This document shows, in pieces, positions 23,201 to 35,515 of a DNA stretch of 64,000 nucleotides. The first letter of the stretch is position 1. The number at the start of each line of letters is the position of its first letter. This DNA comes from Tubiluchus corallicola. Taxonomy: Eukaryota; Priapulida; Priapulimorpha; Priapulimorphida; Tubiluchidae. The notes below the pieces were generated by a model. The model was not told where the DNA came from. It worked only from the letters and a program-made list of their open reading frames with translations, and ran no database searches. The stretch lies in the NCBI GenBank assembly GCA_030141605.1, contig JAQGDQ010000570.1, forward strand, positions 1-64,000, written 5' to 3'. Both the position numbers and the translations under genes were made by a program.

Positions 23201-23751
23201 TTAAAGGAAAACCGGATGATTGTTTAGACTCAATCTCATTTTAATTTAGTGAGCAAAATATGCATTTTCTTGCCTACAAGAGTTAACAATTGTTCCTTAT
23301 ATTTGAAGAATTAGCTTAGAAAGTTAATTAACGGCAACCGAACACACAGCTATTGCTTACGTCATAAACTAACCACAGTTTGTGCAATGACAGGCATCTT
23401 CCCTTGCGCGTCAAGCACGTTTGCGCAAGTGTTACAGTACTGTTTAAACGTATGATGTCACGCAAAATGTGCGTTACATGATATGACGTCAGAAACTAAC
23501 ACTGCAGTTGATGATCATGGTACCGCCTTCTGTTTGTCGACCACGTGAAAATGACAAAAAGGCGCCGACGCAAATCTTAGTAGATTCACTTAGCTGCGCA
23601 TAGCTTTGAAAATTTAACGAAATTTGCCTATCCGAGGTAATTATTGTTTAATCTAAGCTTTGATTTAAAATTAGCTATTGTAGTTTTCAACATTTAAAGA
23701 GCATTCTTTATTCTGAACTCGTGTTTACACATTCATCCGGTTTTCCTTTAA
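23201..23751. mobile_element. TTAA-flanked MITE, family B, intact
   Basis: Perfect 15-bp terminal inverted repeats, AGGAAAACCGGATGA (23205-23219) and TCATCCGGTTTTCCT (23733-23747), are flanked by TTAA at 23201-23204 and 23748-23751. The 543-bp interior has no ORF. It contains the palindrome TGACGTCA at about 23484. The left-edge copy is 825-1369. TTAA target and symmetric ends fit a non-autonomous piggyBac-type element. Confidence 0.9.
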
Positions 23752-24004
23752 TAAGCTGTCAATACCATTATGCGCTGATACTTATTTATACACGCGTTTC
23801 TGCTACGGGGTGTTCCAAAAGAAAAGTGCACTAACGAGGGCTACGATGATATACGAATGTGACACCATGCAAAGTCCATTTACTGTGGTCGTAATAAGAC
23901 GTATGGTAGGGAAATTGGAATTAAAATTGTGAGCACAAAATTGGTATAAATTTGACGTAAAAATGCAATATTGTTTTACCCTCATTACGATGTTATAATT
24001 CCAC
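23752..24004. other. Unassigned spacer
   Basis: Nothing was recognised. Confidence 0.4.
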
Positions 24005-24490
24005 TTCGCTGTTTATTTTGAAACACACACAATATTAAACAATCACGCACTAATAACAAATACGGCAACAATTCTATCACTAAACAAGGAGTTCAACTTT
24101 GGAATATCCTGCCATCTAATTTAAAACAAATCAAGTCTTTCGACGAATCAAATCAAATTTAAAAGTACATACATTAAATCGTTTTGAAAACCACACGTGA
24201 ACGATAATATATATTCATCCGCAAATTTTATTTACTCACGTCCATTTTAAGTTGCGTGTATAGATAGTATATAGTCTTATAATTTTCGTGTAACACTATA
24301 ATGTATATTTTGTTTTAAATTTTTTGCACAGTAGTTTTTAGTTTGCACTGGACGCATTTGCTTTTAACAGTTGTGTGAATTTTATTCTTATACTGCGATG
24401 TTCTTTTATGCTTTTATAGTCATAAATATCGATTTTTTATGGCAAATAAAGATTATTATATTATATATTATATTATATATTATATAAGGA
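24005..24490 (+). mobile_element. LINE 3' fragment, same family as 14.2 and 16.5 kb
   Basis: The frame starting CACAATATTAAA reads SRTNNKYGNNSITKQGVQLW, then NILPSNLKQIKSF, the relative of RTNNQYGKNSITKQAIQLWN at 16.9 kb. It is broken before the FKS motif. The 3' end is ATGGCAAATAAAGATTATTA followed by a (TATAT)n tail instead of the (TAC)n seen in the other copies. Confidence 0.8.
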
Positions 24491-24729
24491 GGTTAAAATT
24501 CTGGATTTTACCTTACCACGTAGCGTCATCATAAAAGACTAAATGAGTGACGTAATGTTCAATACTTTAATTCACACGCGAGGACCATTATTTCACGATT
24601 TATGAGCAATTTACGTCAGGAAAGTTACGGCTTTGTTTGAAAGAGTGACAGAGTTTTTAGGACTCGTGACAAGTCTGCGTTTCTAGTAGTGATACCGTAT
24701 TGTTCCGTGGCTTTCCAATAAGTTGACAC

Positions 24730-24800
24730 AGCACCCGTGTGGTGCCACTCTTAGTGACTAAGGTGCCACTCTTAGTGACTAGGGTGCCACTCGTAGTGAA
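24730..24800. repeat. 20-bp tandem repeat, three units
   Basis: GTGCCACTCTTAGTGACTA with a joining AG/GG occurs three times at 24743-24800; the third unit has CGTAGTGAATT. Confidence 0.9.
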
Positions 24801-25250
24801 TTATGAATTTATGAATTATGAATTTATTCCACAGCAACACGAACATACATACAAATTGTTATTACATTGAAAAAAAGTTTTGAGCATTGAGCTTTCGAGT
24901 CCTCCTCCAGATAAGTGGAACAATTGACAATTAATATTGCATAGTATTTTCATCAGTTATAACGTGCATTAGAACAAAATAAGTTTTGTCAGTAACTTAA
25001 GATCAGGATGAGTAAAATTGTGGGTTAATTATACCGTTCTAGTAACTCTTTGATGCTTTTTTAGATTGATAAAGATTAAGAGTTTTCATTTCACGCGGAA
25101 TTGATGACCATATTTTAATAGCATAAAATATTTTGATGACTGTTTCATTATATTTGTTTTTGGAAGAGGGAGTACATAGTTTCAGACTGAATATCTTGTG
25201 TAATGATCATGTTGATTTGAAACTGGACTACTGAAGAACTGGAAACTAGA
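24797..25250 (-). mobile_element. LINE 3' fragment with C-terminal remnant
   Basis: On the minus strand about 25130-25050 reads AIKIWSSIPREMKTLNLYQS, then KKASKSY and a stop. This is the aIKIWSSIP...K LINE C-terminus. The element ends toward 24797 in GGAATAAATTCATAATTCAT, a repeating tail after AATAAA. Confidence 0.7.
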
Positions 25251-25386
25251 CTAGTGACAAGGGTGCCACAAGATTTGTCAGCAATTTTGCCCCCGACTTA
25301 GTCGTTTCAGTGCCATGATTATAATTTTGTTGTAACTAGTGTACGAAACATCATCCTTATTACACTGATTCTTGTCCAACGTAAAA

Positions 25387-25877
25387 TTAAAGCACAAGAA
25401 AATACTCGTCACAAATAAACGTTTAAAAATTCATCTTGAAATTTTCCATCGCCTACGTGTCATCTTATTGCATATAGGGTTCGCGTTAAAAGTTACGTTG
25501 CATGAAACTTCAAAATTTAAACATTCGCGATGGCTCGTTTAAAACAAGTTTAGATAACACTGCACAAAGTTTGAATCAGAACATCCGTAATATGCACTTC
25601 ACTATCTAAGCAAAAATATAGAGTATTTTATTTTGTACATAAGAACTACGATGTGTTTTTTTTGGTGAACCAGTGGTGCATACTGGGATGGTGAGAGAGA
25701 GAGTGAAGTTTTACTAGGTGGCGCGAATATTTAAAAATTATTAAGAAAATCCTTTTCTAGTTACTAATACTAAGTAGTAGTCTAAGTACTTTTCCAATAC
25801 TAAGTAACATAAGTTTATAAAGAAAACTCTTTGACATATAAAAATGTACTTTAAAATTCCCCTTTCTACCCCTTTAA
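25387..25877 (-). mobile_element. TTAA MITE, family A subtype 2, reverse copy
   Basis: TTAA at 25387-25390, followed by AGCACAAGAAAA, equals the right terminus of the 62.8-kb copy. TTAA at 25874-25877 is preceded by CCCCTTTCTACCCCT, the complement of the AGGGG-AGAAA left terminus. The interior shares GAACCAGTGGTGCATACTGG and CTATCTAAGCAAAAA with the copies at 39.7 and 31.3 kb. Length is 491 bp, with no ORF. Confidence 0.8.
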
Positions 25878-25925
25878 ACTAGTTATTATTAATTGTAACA
25901 TGTCGCTTTTTAGTTTACTAGCAGG

Positions 25926-26136
25926 CAGTCAGTCCGTTACTAAACTGTACACTGTGACTAAATTGTACACCGCGACTAAACTGTACACTGTGACTAAACT
26001 GTACACCGTGACTAAACTGTACACCGTGACTAAAACACCCCCACAACAGAGCCGTTGGTAGGGGGACGATCGGACCCTCAGCGCTCCACAACAGAGCCGT
26101 TGGTAAGGGGGACAATCGGACCCTCAGCGTTATCGG
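25926..26136. repeat. 18-bp array next to a duplicated segment of about 52 bp
   Basis: CTAAACTGTACACCGTGA repeats about six times at 25936-26035. Then ACAACAGAGCCGTTGGTA with GGACCCTCAGCG occurs twice (26041-26082 and 26088-26131). Confidence 0.92.
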
Positions 26137-26787
26137 GTAGGTCATACACATTGGGGGCTCAAATTACCCATGAAAGACTGTAGTTTTTCTGTCAAAATAT
26201 TTTCCCATTTGTCATTGGAGTGGTGGGCTGGCTTTGGGTCTAATTTTTGCCCTCGGAAGCACAAAGGAACTCGCCAAGCAAACGCTAATTACATATTGTA
26301 CCGGACGCAACCAAAACACCCGTCTCTGCGAGATGACTTGCCAAGCGGATACAGCGACAGTTAAAACAAAAAAATTGTTTTCAAAATATTTTAGAATTCA
26401 TATAAAAACATCATAAAATTCCGCTAGTTTTATTTACTTTACGAATACTTGCTGTACGTTTATAACACAAAACGAGATACAGTAAATAATGTTTCTATTT
26501 CATTTCATTTTATAGCGAAATCAGAATAATGGCACAAACACAGCTGCACAAAATCATTTACACATGTAAACTACATACATTACGTAAAAGATTTACAACC
26601 ATCACGCTAAACGTAAACAAAAATAAGAAGGAAAAAAATACAAGAAAAGAGAAAACTGGGAAAATTATAATGCTGATAGTAATGAGAAAGCAAAAGATGT
26701 AACAGCTATACTGGCTCAATCGTGTGCCTTTCTATCAAATAAGAATCAATAGGATATTGCTCTCTTTAAGTTTCCTTGCTTTCTTGC
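26137..26787. other. Unassigned spacer
   Basis: Short frames only; nothing was recognised. Confidence 0.45.
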
Positions 26788-27299
26788 TTAAAAGGGGAGA
26801 AAAGGGCATTGTTAAGTGTGCCCCAACAGACTTTCCACGCAATGTTATTTTACTTCCCATTAGGCTTGCCTTTAGAAAGGGCTATTTTACTAAAAAGAAA
26901 ATTCCTAATAATTTAAAATGTTCACGCCAGCTGGTAATACGTCACTGTTTTACGAACCCATTGTGAATCAATGCGTCGCTGTTTCACTGTCCCAGTGTAC
27001 ACCACTGGCTCACAAGAACATGTTATTACTCTTATTGACAAGACAAAATAATTTGAACTTTTGCCTAATTATTTAAGAATGCTCTGATTATTTTTTAACT
27101 TTAATCAAAGTTATCTAAACTTGCTACAATTTCATATTAATTTAACGACTGACCTTTACTGGCTGCGACTAATTGTCAGAGCGGAAGTTAAAATTCACAA
27201 GCTGTGCGCAGAAGCATGTGCGCAGAAGCATGCAGCTGATACAAACGTTCGAAACGAATTTTTACCTTTATGCACGAATAGTGGTTTCTTTTCTTTTAA
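26788..27299 (+). mobile_element. TTAA MITE, family A subtype 2
   Basis: It begins TTAAAAGGGGAGAAAAGGGC and follows the same internal order as the other copies: CCCAGTGTACACCACTGGCT, CTCTTATTGACAAGACA, AATGCTCTGATTATTTTTT and ACTTGCTACAATTTC. It ends TTTCTTTTCTTTTAA at 27299. It faces the reverse copy at 25387, making an inverted pair 0.9 kb apart. Confidence 0.78.
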
Positions 27300-28235
27300 A
27301 TTTATGCGTATTTCATTTGAATCAGAACTCTGTGTGGGCGAGGAAAAAGAGGGGAGAGTTGGTACCGAATTAAATTTTGCTCACAATTATTAAGCCTGTT
27401 AGCTTTTACAATCAAAGAATCAAACAACACAATCATTAACAAGTCACGAAGAATTATAGTATAATAACTATAGTAGCAGGTACAATCACAGAATCAACTA
27501 ACATAATTATTATCAATACTAAAATACCACTATACTAAAACACAGCGGAACAATTAGCCTGGCTAGGCCACAGCTCTAAATGTTCAAGGTAAACCTGTCT
27601 TACACAGCTTAAATACAGAAAACTAGAACACTATTAATGTAAAAGGTCATTCAGAAGCAAATAAGTACAGTAAGATTAGAGGGGAATTTAAGCTATTTCG
27701 ATGTTATAACAAGCCTAAAAAAGGAGGGAATGAGATGAAAAAAATATGAAAGAGAGATGAGCAAGAAGACAAACAATGTAATATTCACAAGTCAAGTTAA
27801 TCAAACGCGAAGTAATTTTGAGACGAACTTCGCGACACTCTGTCCAACTTGACCAGGCCTTTCATATCGGGACAAGGGATTTAGCACGCGCAGCAATTTC
27901 AACACAAGGAATTGTCAGTCTGTCTGCTCTATCCTAGTTTAACGCCATTAAGACTTCACGAAACCAGTGCAAGCTCATATTATATGTCACATTCAGCCGC
28001 CGTGTGCTTAGCGATTAAACGGTGAAAGCAAGTACCGGATGGTATCGACTCCTTGGTAAGATCCTGAGTGATTTCTAAGATGCTTAAATCCAACTGCTCT
28101 AGGGACTAATTCTAGCAGCTAGATAAGACGGAAAAGCGGTGGATTATTGGTGCAACATCCCTTATATCCACGATAGAAATACGCACGTTACTAAGGGTTC
28201 TTATTTAGCAAACAAGTTAGTTAGTAATTCACTGC
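27300..28235. other. Unassigned spacer
   Basis: AT-rich; no gene was recognised. ATCACAGAATCAACTAACATA resembles ATCAAAGAATCAAACAACACA about 80 bp earlier, perhaps an old duplication. Confidence 0.4.
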
Positions 28236-29650
28236 AAAGAGCATCTGTGGGGGAGAACAATGTAGGGGCTAACGGTGCGTTGTGGGGGAGAACAATGTAG
28301 GGGCTAACGGTGCGTTCTGAGTAGAGAGTTTTTTGTATTCCTTCACTGCGGCCAGGATTTGCTTTGAGCTTACCACTGAGTATTCTGTGGAGGAGAACAA
28401 TGTAGGGGCTAACGGTGCGTTCTGACTAGAGAGTTTTCTATATTCCTTCACTGCGGTCAGAATTTGCTTTGAGCTTACTACTGAGTATTCTATGGGGAGA
28501 ACAATGTAGGGGCTAACGGTGCGTTCTGACTAGAGAGTTTTCTGTATTCCTTCACTGCGGTCAGGATTTGCTTTGAGCTTACTACTGAGTATTCTATGGG
28601 GAGAACAATGTAGGGGCTAACGGTGCGTTCTGACTAGAGAGTTTTCTATATTCCTTCACTGCGGCCAGGATTTGCTTTGAGCTTACTACTGAGTATTCTG
28701 TGGGGGAGAACAATGTAGGGGCTAACGGTGCGTTCTGACTAGAGAGTTTTCTATATTCCTTCACTGCGGCCAGGATTTGCTTTGAGCTTACTACTGAGTA
28801 TTCTATGGGGAGAACAATGTAGGGGCTAACGGTGCGTTCTGACTAGAGAGTTTTCTATATTCCTTCACTGCGGCCAGGATTTGCTTTGAGCTTACTACTG
28901 AGTATTCTGTGGGGGAGAACAATGTAGGGGCTAACGGTGCGTTCTGAGTAGACAGTTTTCTGTATTCCTTCACTGCGGTCAGGATTTGCTTTGAGCTTAC
29001 TACTGAGTATTCTATGGGGGAGAACAATGTAGGGACTAGCGGTGCATTCTGAGTAGACAGTTTTCTGTATTCCTTCACTGCGGTCAGGATTTGCTTTGAG
29101 CTTACTACTGAGTATTCTGTGGGGGAGAACAATGTAGGGGCTAACGGTGCGTTCTGAGTAGACAGTTTTCTGTATTCCTTCACTGCGGTCAGGATTTGCT
29201 TTGAGCTTACTACTGAGTATTCTATGGGGGAGAACAATGTAGGGACTAGCGGTGCATTCTGAGTAGACAGTTTTCTGTATTCCTTCACTGCGGTCAGGAT
29301 TTGCTTTGAGCTTACCACTGAGTATTCTGTGGAGGAGAACAATGTAGGGACTAATGGTGCGTTCTGACTAGAGAGTTTTCTGTATTCCTTCACTGCGGTC
29401 AGGATTTGCTTTGAGCTTACTACTGAGTATTCTGTGGGGGAGAACAATGTAGGGGCTAACGGTGCGTTCCGAGTAGACAGTTTTCTGTATTCCTTCACTG
29501 CGGTCAGAATTTGCTTTGAGCTTACTACTGAGTATTCTGTGGGGGAGAACAATGTAGGGGCTAACGGTGCGTTCCGAGTAGACAGTTTTCTGTATTCCTT
29601 CACTGCGGTCAGGATTTGCTTTGAGCTTACTACTGAGTTTTCTGTGGGAA
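28236..29650. repeat. 105-bp satellite, about 13 units
   Basis: Unit starts, marked by ACAATGTAGG, fall at 28397, 28501, 28605, 28710, 28814, 28919, 29024, 29129, 29234, 29339, 29444 and 29549. Spacing is 104 or 105 bp, with a 33-bp partial duplicate at the left. Later units form two-unit alternations (GACTAGCGGTGCATTC versus GGCTAACGGTGCGTTC). As 105 is 35 codons, long frames stay open on both strands (266 codons on minus at 28803-29603); the 104-bp units break them. Confidence 0.97.
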
Positions 29651-29801
29651 CAATGCAGAAGCAATTTAGAGCAATATGTGAAGAATTTTCTTTTTTCAGC
29701 TACACAAGTCCATCAGATAGGTTAGCGTAATGCTAAGTAATACAACTTTGTGTGGAAAGTTTTTGGGACACCCTTCAAAATTCCGTTTTCTTTCCCTTTA
29801 A
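29651..29801 (-). mobile_element. TTAA MITE fragment, family A
   Basis: The sequence AATGCTAAGTAATACAACTT, then GTTTTCTTTCCCTTTAA at 29785-29801, matches in reverse the left end of the subtype-2 MITEs. The other end is missing; it abuts the 105-bp satellite. Confidence 0.65.
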
Positions 29802-31326
29802 GCCCCTTATATCTTCTAATTATAACTATATTTAGTAGATATTTATATTATAAACTTAGGCTACAATAGAGTATTTGTACAAAGTGAAAAATAAAAACAG
29901 CAGTTGCTGACATTCAACTGACCTTCAAGAGTAAAGGGAGCGTGTTGTTTGATTTGCTTACAGCAATGACCTCTAAGCAGAAACCTTTAATTTAAACTAA
30001 ACGTGACAGCTAACTGGGCGGTGCACATAAACTGAAATACGAACTGAAAATTTAATGGCGCCTGTAGAGAAGAGTGATTTATACTTGACGATTGATTTAT
30101 GATACTGTAATATTGGTGAAGCTGGTGGCGCTCGTGGCGACACTAATCGCAGCTGGTGGTGGCAGTGGTGGCGGCAAAGCTACCATCATGATAGCAGGGG
30201 ATTCATGGAACAGTGAATGTAGGTATGAATCTGAAATTCACCAGCAATGGCTGAAAATTTTATCAATGTATCAAACAGGCTATTATGACTTATTCCCGAC
30301 TGAGGTTTAAAAATGATAAACTGGTTCTTTGGGTAATGATAAACAAGACCATTTTGGAAATAATTTACTTTAGGTTTTCATGTCCTTGGACTATGTCGTT
30401 ATTAAGCTTACTATTGATGACTATGACGACAGCGACAGGCCGATGTCGATGATGACGGTGACGATGACAGCTGAAAGTATCGCAAGCATGATAAAGTGCG
30501 TCATGATGTTCTGTTTTACTGAATTAAAGGGGTTGTCAGTGAGAATGGAAAGAGTATCACACGTCTGTCTGTGTGTATGTCTCTTCGCATGGCACAATCA
30601 AAACGGATGACATTATAATCACTGAATTTGGCATAGGGTTTCTCTCTACGAGCACGTGAAAGATATTCTAGATTCAAATGGATAAAAGTCATGAAATCAT
30701 TTTATCCGCATTGACAACGTGAAACTGCACCTCCTGAAATGGGATACAAAACACCAGTTTAACGTGTTGACCAAAAGTTTCTTTATTCTGAAATACAATT
30801 ATTAACATTTAGTTTAACTTGCATTGAGTAGAAGAAAATTAGTTGCATGATTAAATGTATGACTATAACTAAGAACTGATATAAAAATTATGTAAACTAT
30901 ATTGAAATTAATTAACAATAACTTACGTTGTTAGAGCCTTTAACAGTTACAAAGACAGGAATGAGAACTCCAAGTAGCCTTAAGAACAACAATGTCACAA
31001 CAATAAATTCGTAAAAAATTCACAGTCATAATGCTCATCACAGTCAGAAAAATAGAGCAATGGCGTAGAGAACCAAAATACGGGTAAAATGTCATACAAC
31101 AACTACATCTATAGCTCTTCCAAAATGCTAATGTATTGAAGGATACTAGGTGCTTCAATTTTAAAAGAGTGACTACTGTGAAAAGTAAAAAGCCTACTAA
31201 ATAAACAAACAGGTGGCAGCACCGTGGCAGTAATTGAAAACTAAATTAGAACCAAAAAAGGGCGTATGCACTCACTACACCTCTAATAAGCGCCCTCTAG
31301 CGGTAACAATCGGCACTGTCAATCAG
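29802..31326. other. 1.5 kb without a recognised gene
   Basis: The + frames 30092-30310 and 30380-30610 include a Gly/Ser-rich run and GATGAC repeats, but no recognisable domain. Splice context and homology were not seen. Confidence 0.45.
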
Positions 31327-31962
31327 TTAAAAGGGAAGAAAAAGGAATTTTAAAGAACTTTTCATACAATGTTATTTGATTGAGCATTACACTTACCTGT
31401 TTGAAAGACTTACGTAATTGGAAAAGAAAAATTTTAACAATTTAAAATGGTAACACCACTTAATAAAAATTTCAAGATTTTAAAATTTAATATTTTATTT
31501 CAAACTTTACAAAGTTCATATACACATCACAAATTAATACTAATAATACAATAAATTATGACACACAACAATGACACAAACAACAATTAACGATATAACA
31601 AACTACGCCAATGATTCTTATTTTCGTATTGATTAAGGTACTGTATCGCCATCCCAGTGTGCACCACTGGCTCACCAGAAACACACACAAAGTAATTCAC
31701 GTTTTTGCTTAGTTAGCGAAGACTATGCTACGAATGCTCTGATTATTTTTCCAAACTTTACACAATGTTATCTAAACTTGTTTCAAACGACTTACCGTTA
31801 AAATGGCTGCGCCTAGCAGTCATCGCGGGAGTTTAAATTTACAAGTTTTATACTGCATTTATGTTAACGCAAGCTCTGTATGCAATAAAACAAAAGTGAT
31901 ATAAAACTTCAAAACGACTTATTAATCTTTATTTATGAATTTATTTATTTCCTATCTTTTAA
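31327..31962 (+). mobile_element. TTAA MITE, family A subtype 2, with an insertion
   Basis: It begins TTAAAAGGGAAGAAAAAGG and ends TTCCTATCTTTTAA. Shared blocks include TGTGCACCACTGGCTCACCA, AATGCTCTGATTATTTTTCC, ACCGTTAAAATGGCTGCGCC and AGTCATCGCGGGAGTTTAAA. An AT-rich stretch of about 150 bp at about 31480-31625 has no counterpart in the other copies. Confidence 0.78.
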
Positions 31963-32365
31963 ATTACAACCTCCATCGAGTTTATTTTGCTTTTATTGCA
32001 AGTATTGCGCCTGCATATTTCACTGTATGCATTATTAATTAAAATTAATGACATGTTTCAATGAATGGGCAGTCATGAATGCAACGTGTGCATTTTGAGA
32101 TAACCCTTGGGATTCAACTTCAATGTTCAGGCTTCGGGAACGTGTTATTCGAGGATTTAATGGAGGCAGTGTCCTCATTGCGAGGGAAAATTCCCCGCGT
32201 TTCACTCGCAGTAGATCCTGTCCATTTAGTAAATGATGCCTGTGTGAGATCAGATTTTGCATTTGCTCATATAAGCTGCAATGATGTTACGTTTGTGTAT
32301 GTGTTCGTTCAGTGTCTAGAGCAACAGTTTTTTGAAACGTGTTTGTCTCTCTGTGATTCTTTCCT
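31963..32365. other. Unassigned spacer
   Basis: A + frame that begins at 32079 runs into the following CTGT/CT repeats. Its first 85 codons are not recognisable. Confidence 0.4.
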
Positions 32366-32560
32366 GCCTGTCTGTCAGTTCGTTCGTCTTCCTGTCTGTT
32401 TATCTGTCTGCCTGCCTGTCTGTCTATCTACCTGCCTTTCTGTTTGCCTGTCTGTCTTCTCTGGGCTTGTCTGTCCGTCTTTCTGCCCTCTGCCTGCCTG
32501 TCTGTCTGTCTCTCTGCCTGTCTGTCCGTCTGTCTGTCTCTCTGCTTATCTGTGTACCTA
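32366..32560. repeat. (CTGT)n/(CTGC)n tetranucleotide tract
   Basis: CTGTCTGTCTGCCTGCC-type tetramers with interruptions. Confidence 0.9.
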
Positions 32561-32638
32561 CCTGTCCGGTGAGATTAGGTTTTTCGTTTTTGGTATCTGG
32601 CTTGTTTGCCTCTTTTCTCTTGTATCTCCCTTTTATGA

Positions 32639-33060
<422 letters not shown>

Positions 33061-33825
33061 TAGCAATATAATTTTAGGCTTCAGGACACCTAATCTACAA
33101 AATTTCTGCTGTTTTCCTATAAGCTTCCTCCCTGTACAATTTCTATGCACTGTATACACTCTATAAAGGACATTGTAATCTATATATACTGTAGTTGTGC
33201 AAACTGAGCAAATACTTACTAAGCAATCGAATCAAGCATTGTGAAACAAATGCGTTTACCTATGCAATCGAAAAAACTAGCTCCATTTACGTACGAAAAC
33301 AAACTTCGCGCAAAGTTTAACGGCAAAGGTGAAACGACGCTAAATTGCCGTGACCGTAGTAGCCAAACAATGAGTCATGCAGAACAACCGTTACAATCGG
33401 CAATGAATTAGCCAAGTCATAAGCTAAAATAGCGCCGCGTAGCATTAAAGTTTATTACGCTTTTACCGATTTTCAGTTGCTGTTTTATGAGTATTTTTCC
33501 TGTAATTAAACTTTCGTCCTAATTAGCATAGCCAACACCCGCATGCCCGTGCACGAATTTAATGAGAAGAAATGTGTTAATTGCGTTGCCTAATTAATGC
33601 TAATAAGATTTTATCGTCCAATATTTTAATGCCACCGATGACAGCAATTTGTATGCGTAAAGAAAATGCGGAATTTGAGGAAAAATTTGATACTTTGAAG
33701 GGGGTGAAGCACTGAATGTCTGCGGTTCCTAAATTACTCTTTCTTTAGCAAAAAAACCGAAAAAGCTTGAATACAAAGAGATACGTATTTATATCCAGAC
33801 CACTGTACTTTCTTATGTTTAATCT
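33061..33825. other. Unassigned spacer
   Basis: Nothing was recognised. Confidence 0.5.
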
Positions 33826-34079
33826 TCTTCTTCCAAGCTTTTCCCTATGCGGGGTCGCCGTTGTGAATGAGTCTTCTCCACGCATTCCTGTTGTTGACCA
33901 TCTCTTCATTTATGTTCTTCTCTCTAAGGTCTCCATTAATACATTCAAACCATCCCAGCTTGGGTCGTCCTCTTCTTCTATTTCCCATCACTTCCATTTC
34001 CATGACCTCCCTTCCCACATGATCTTCCCCGACTCTTCTTTTCAGGTGTCCATATCATCGCAATCTTGCCTCTTGTACG
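33826..34079 (-). mobile_element. RTE-like LINE 3' end, second copy
   Basis: This is about 90% identical to 3806-4060: TTTTCCCTATGCGGGGTCGC, then ATTCCTGTTGTTGACCATCT and CATCGCAATCTTGCCTCTTG. It is truncated 5' near 34079, about 90 bp shorter than the first copy, and both share the same (CTT)n-bearing 3' terminus. Confidence 0.88.
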
Positions 34080-34905
34080 AATGAATTGCCTTTTATGAAT
34101 GAGTCAAAGTACTTACTTATGCTTAATAACTACCAAAAAAGAGAAACGATTAATTGTAATAGTAAGATATATATTTTGCGTATTTTTATATACAAAACAA
34201 CAGTGAAAACAAACAGTATTAAACAGTGCAATCATTTTATATAAACTAATTAAGATAATAATCTATAATTAAGACGTCTACGCGGGGGGGGGGGGGGTGA
34301 GTGTTCTCTACGACACAGTATCTACACATTACCAATGTGTTAGTTTGACTGAAGGCTTTTATAACATTCAATATTCATTATATTTAGCTTAGTAATTCTC
34401 TGTTCTTAGTGTAAATATTCATTTTATTTGTCTTGTAAAAGAATTTTTAAATTGTGATTTTTAACTATGCTTTGTTTATTGTTCTATGGTACTTTTTATG
34501 TACTGAAATAAACGACGTGAAATAGATAACTAATCAATTAATCAACAACAGGGGTTATAAATCAAAATGTATTTATCAACATTAATACAATTTATCAAAC
34601 TGCCGTTGTTGATTAATTGCATTATTAACCCAAAGTGTTTTTATCATTTCATAACAATTTTGACCTGTGTTTCACATAAAATCTAACTGCTATTTCTAGT
34701 TTAATCAAGATTGACCTTATTTTGTTGCCCGCTAATTAAAGTACATGTATTTTCTTTACTCTGGATTACTTAATTATGTTGCAAATGTCATAATTTTAAA
34801 ATTATTAATGTTTCCTAAATTAAACTGATAACATTAATGCCCACCAGTGTCTAAAAATCATTTTATCTATATTCGGTGAAGGATAGCAGACTAGGTGACT
34901 TTATA
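34080..34905. other. Unassigned spacer with a G13 run
   Basis: A poly-G run lies at 34284-34297. The right part, next to the 140-bp repeats, may be the rest of a LINE 3' UTR, but no coding remnant shows it. Confidence 0.4.
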
Positions 34906-35466
34906 GTCTTTTCGCTATCCTTTCTCTAGTTCTAGATCTATCTATTCATTTTAACCATTCTTCAAAACTTATTAGTGATTCTTTTATTAATCATGTTTTA
35001 TTGTAGTATTATAGAGAGATAAATAAATTAAAATTGAATTGAATTGTCTTTTTGCTATCTTTTCTCTAGTTCTAGATCTATCTATTCATTCTAACCATTC
35101 TTCAATACTTATTAGTGATTCTTTTATTAATCATGTTTGATTGTAGTATTATAAAGAGATAAATAAATTAAAATTGAATTGAATTGTCTTTCTGCTATTT
35201 CTTGTCTAGTTCTAGATCTATCTATTCATTCTAACCATTCTTCAATACTTATTAGTGATTCTTTTATTAATCATGTTTGATTGTAGTATTATAAAGAAAT
35301 AAATAAATTAAAATTGAATTGAATTGTCTTTCTGCTATCCTTTCTCTAGTTCTAGATCTATCTATTCAATTTAACCATTCTTCAATACTTATTAGTGATT
35401 CTTTTATTAATCATGTTTGATTGTAGTATTATAAAGAAATAAATAAATTAAAATTGAATTGAATTG
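34906..35466 (+). repeat. 140-bp tandem array of a LINE-like 3' end, four units
   Basis: Units begin at GTCTTT at 34906, 35046, 35186 and 35326, exactly 140 bp apart, and are about 95% identical. Each runs through TAGTTCTAGATCTATCTATT and ATTAATCATGTTTGATTGTA and closes with AATAAATTAAAATTGAATTG plus AATTG. That close is the AATAAA-plus-short-tail terminus of a LINE. Confidence 0.9.
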
Positions 35467-35468
35467 AA

Positions 35469-35515
<47 letters not shown>
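35467..35515. repeat. (AAT)n tail after the 140-bp array
   Basis: About 15 AAT triplets directly follow the last 140-bp unit. Confidence 0.95.

Noticed and set aside
28803-29603. 266-codon repeat protein on the minus strand
   Set aside because: The 105-bp satellite unit is a multiple of three, the + strand is open as well, and several 104-bp units break the frame; no signal for a start, splice site or secretion.
28236-29650. CRISPR-like array
   Set aside because: Units are 105 bp with no distinct repeat and spacer, and the genome is eukaryotic.
30092-30310. Possible small secreted protein (hydrophobic start, Gly-rich run)
   Set aside because: Short, no recognisable family, no splice or polyadenylation context; equally long frames occur by chance here.
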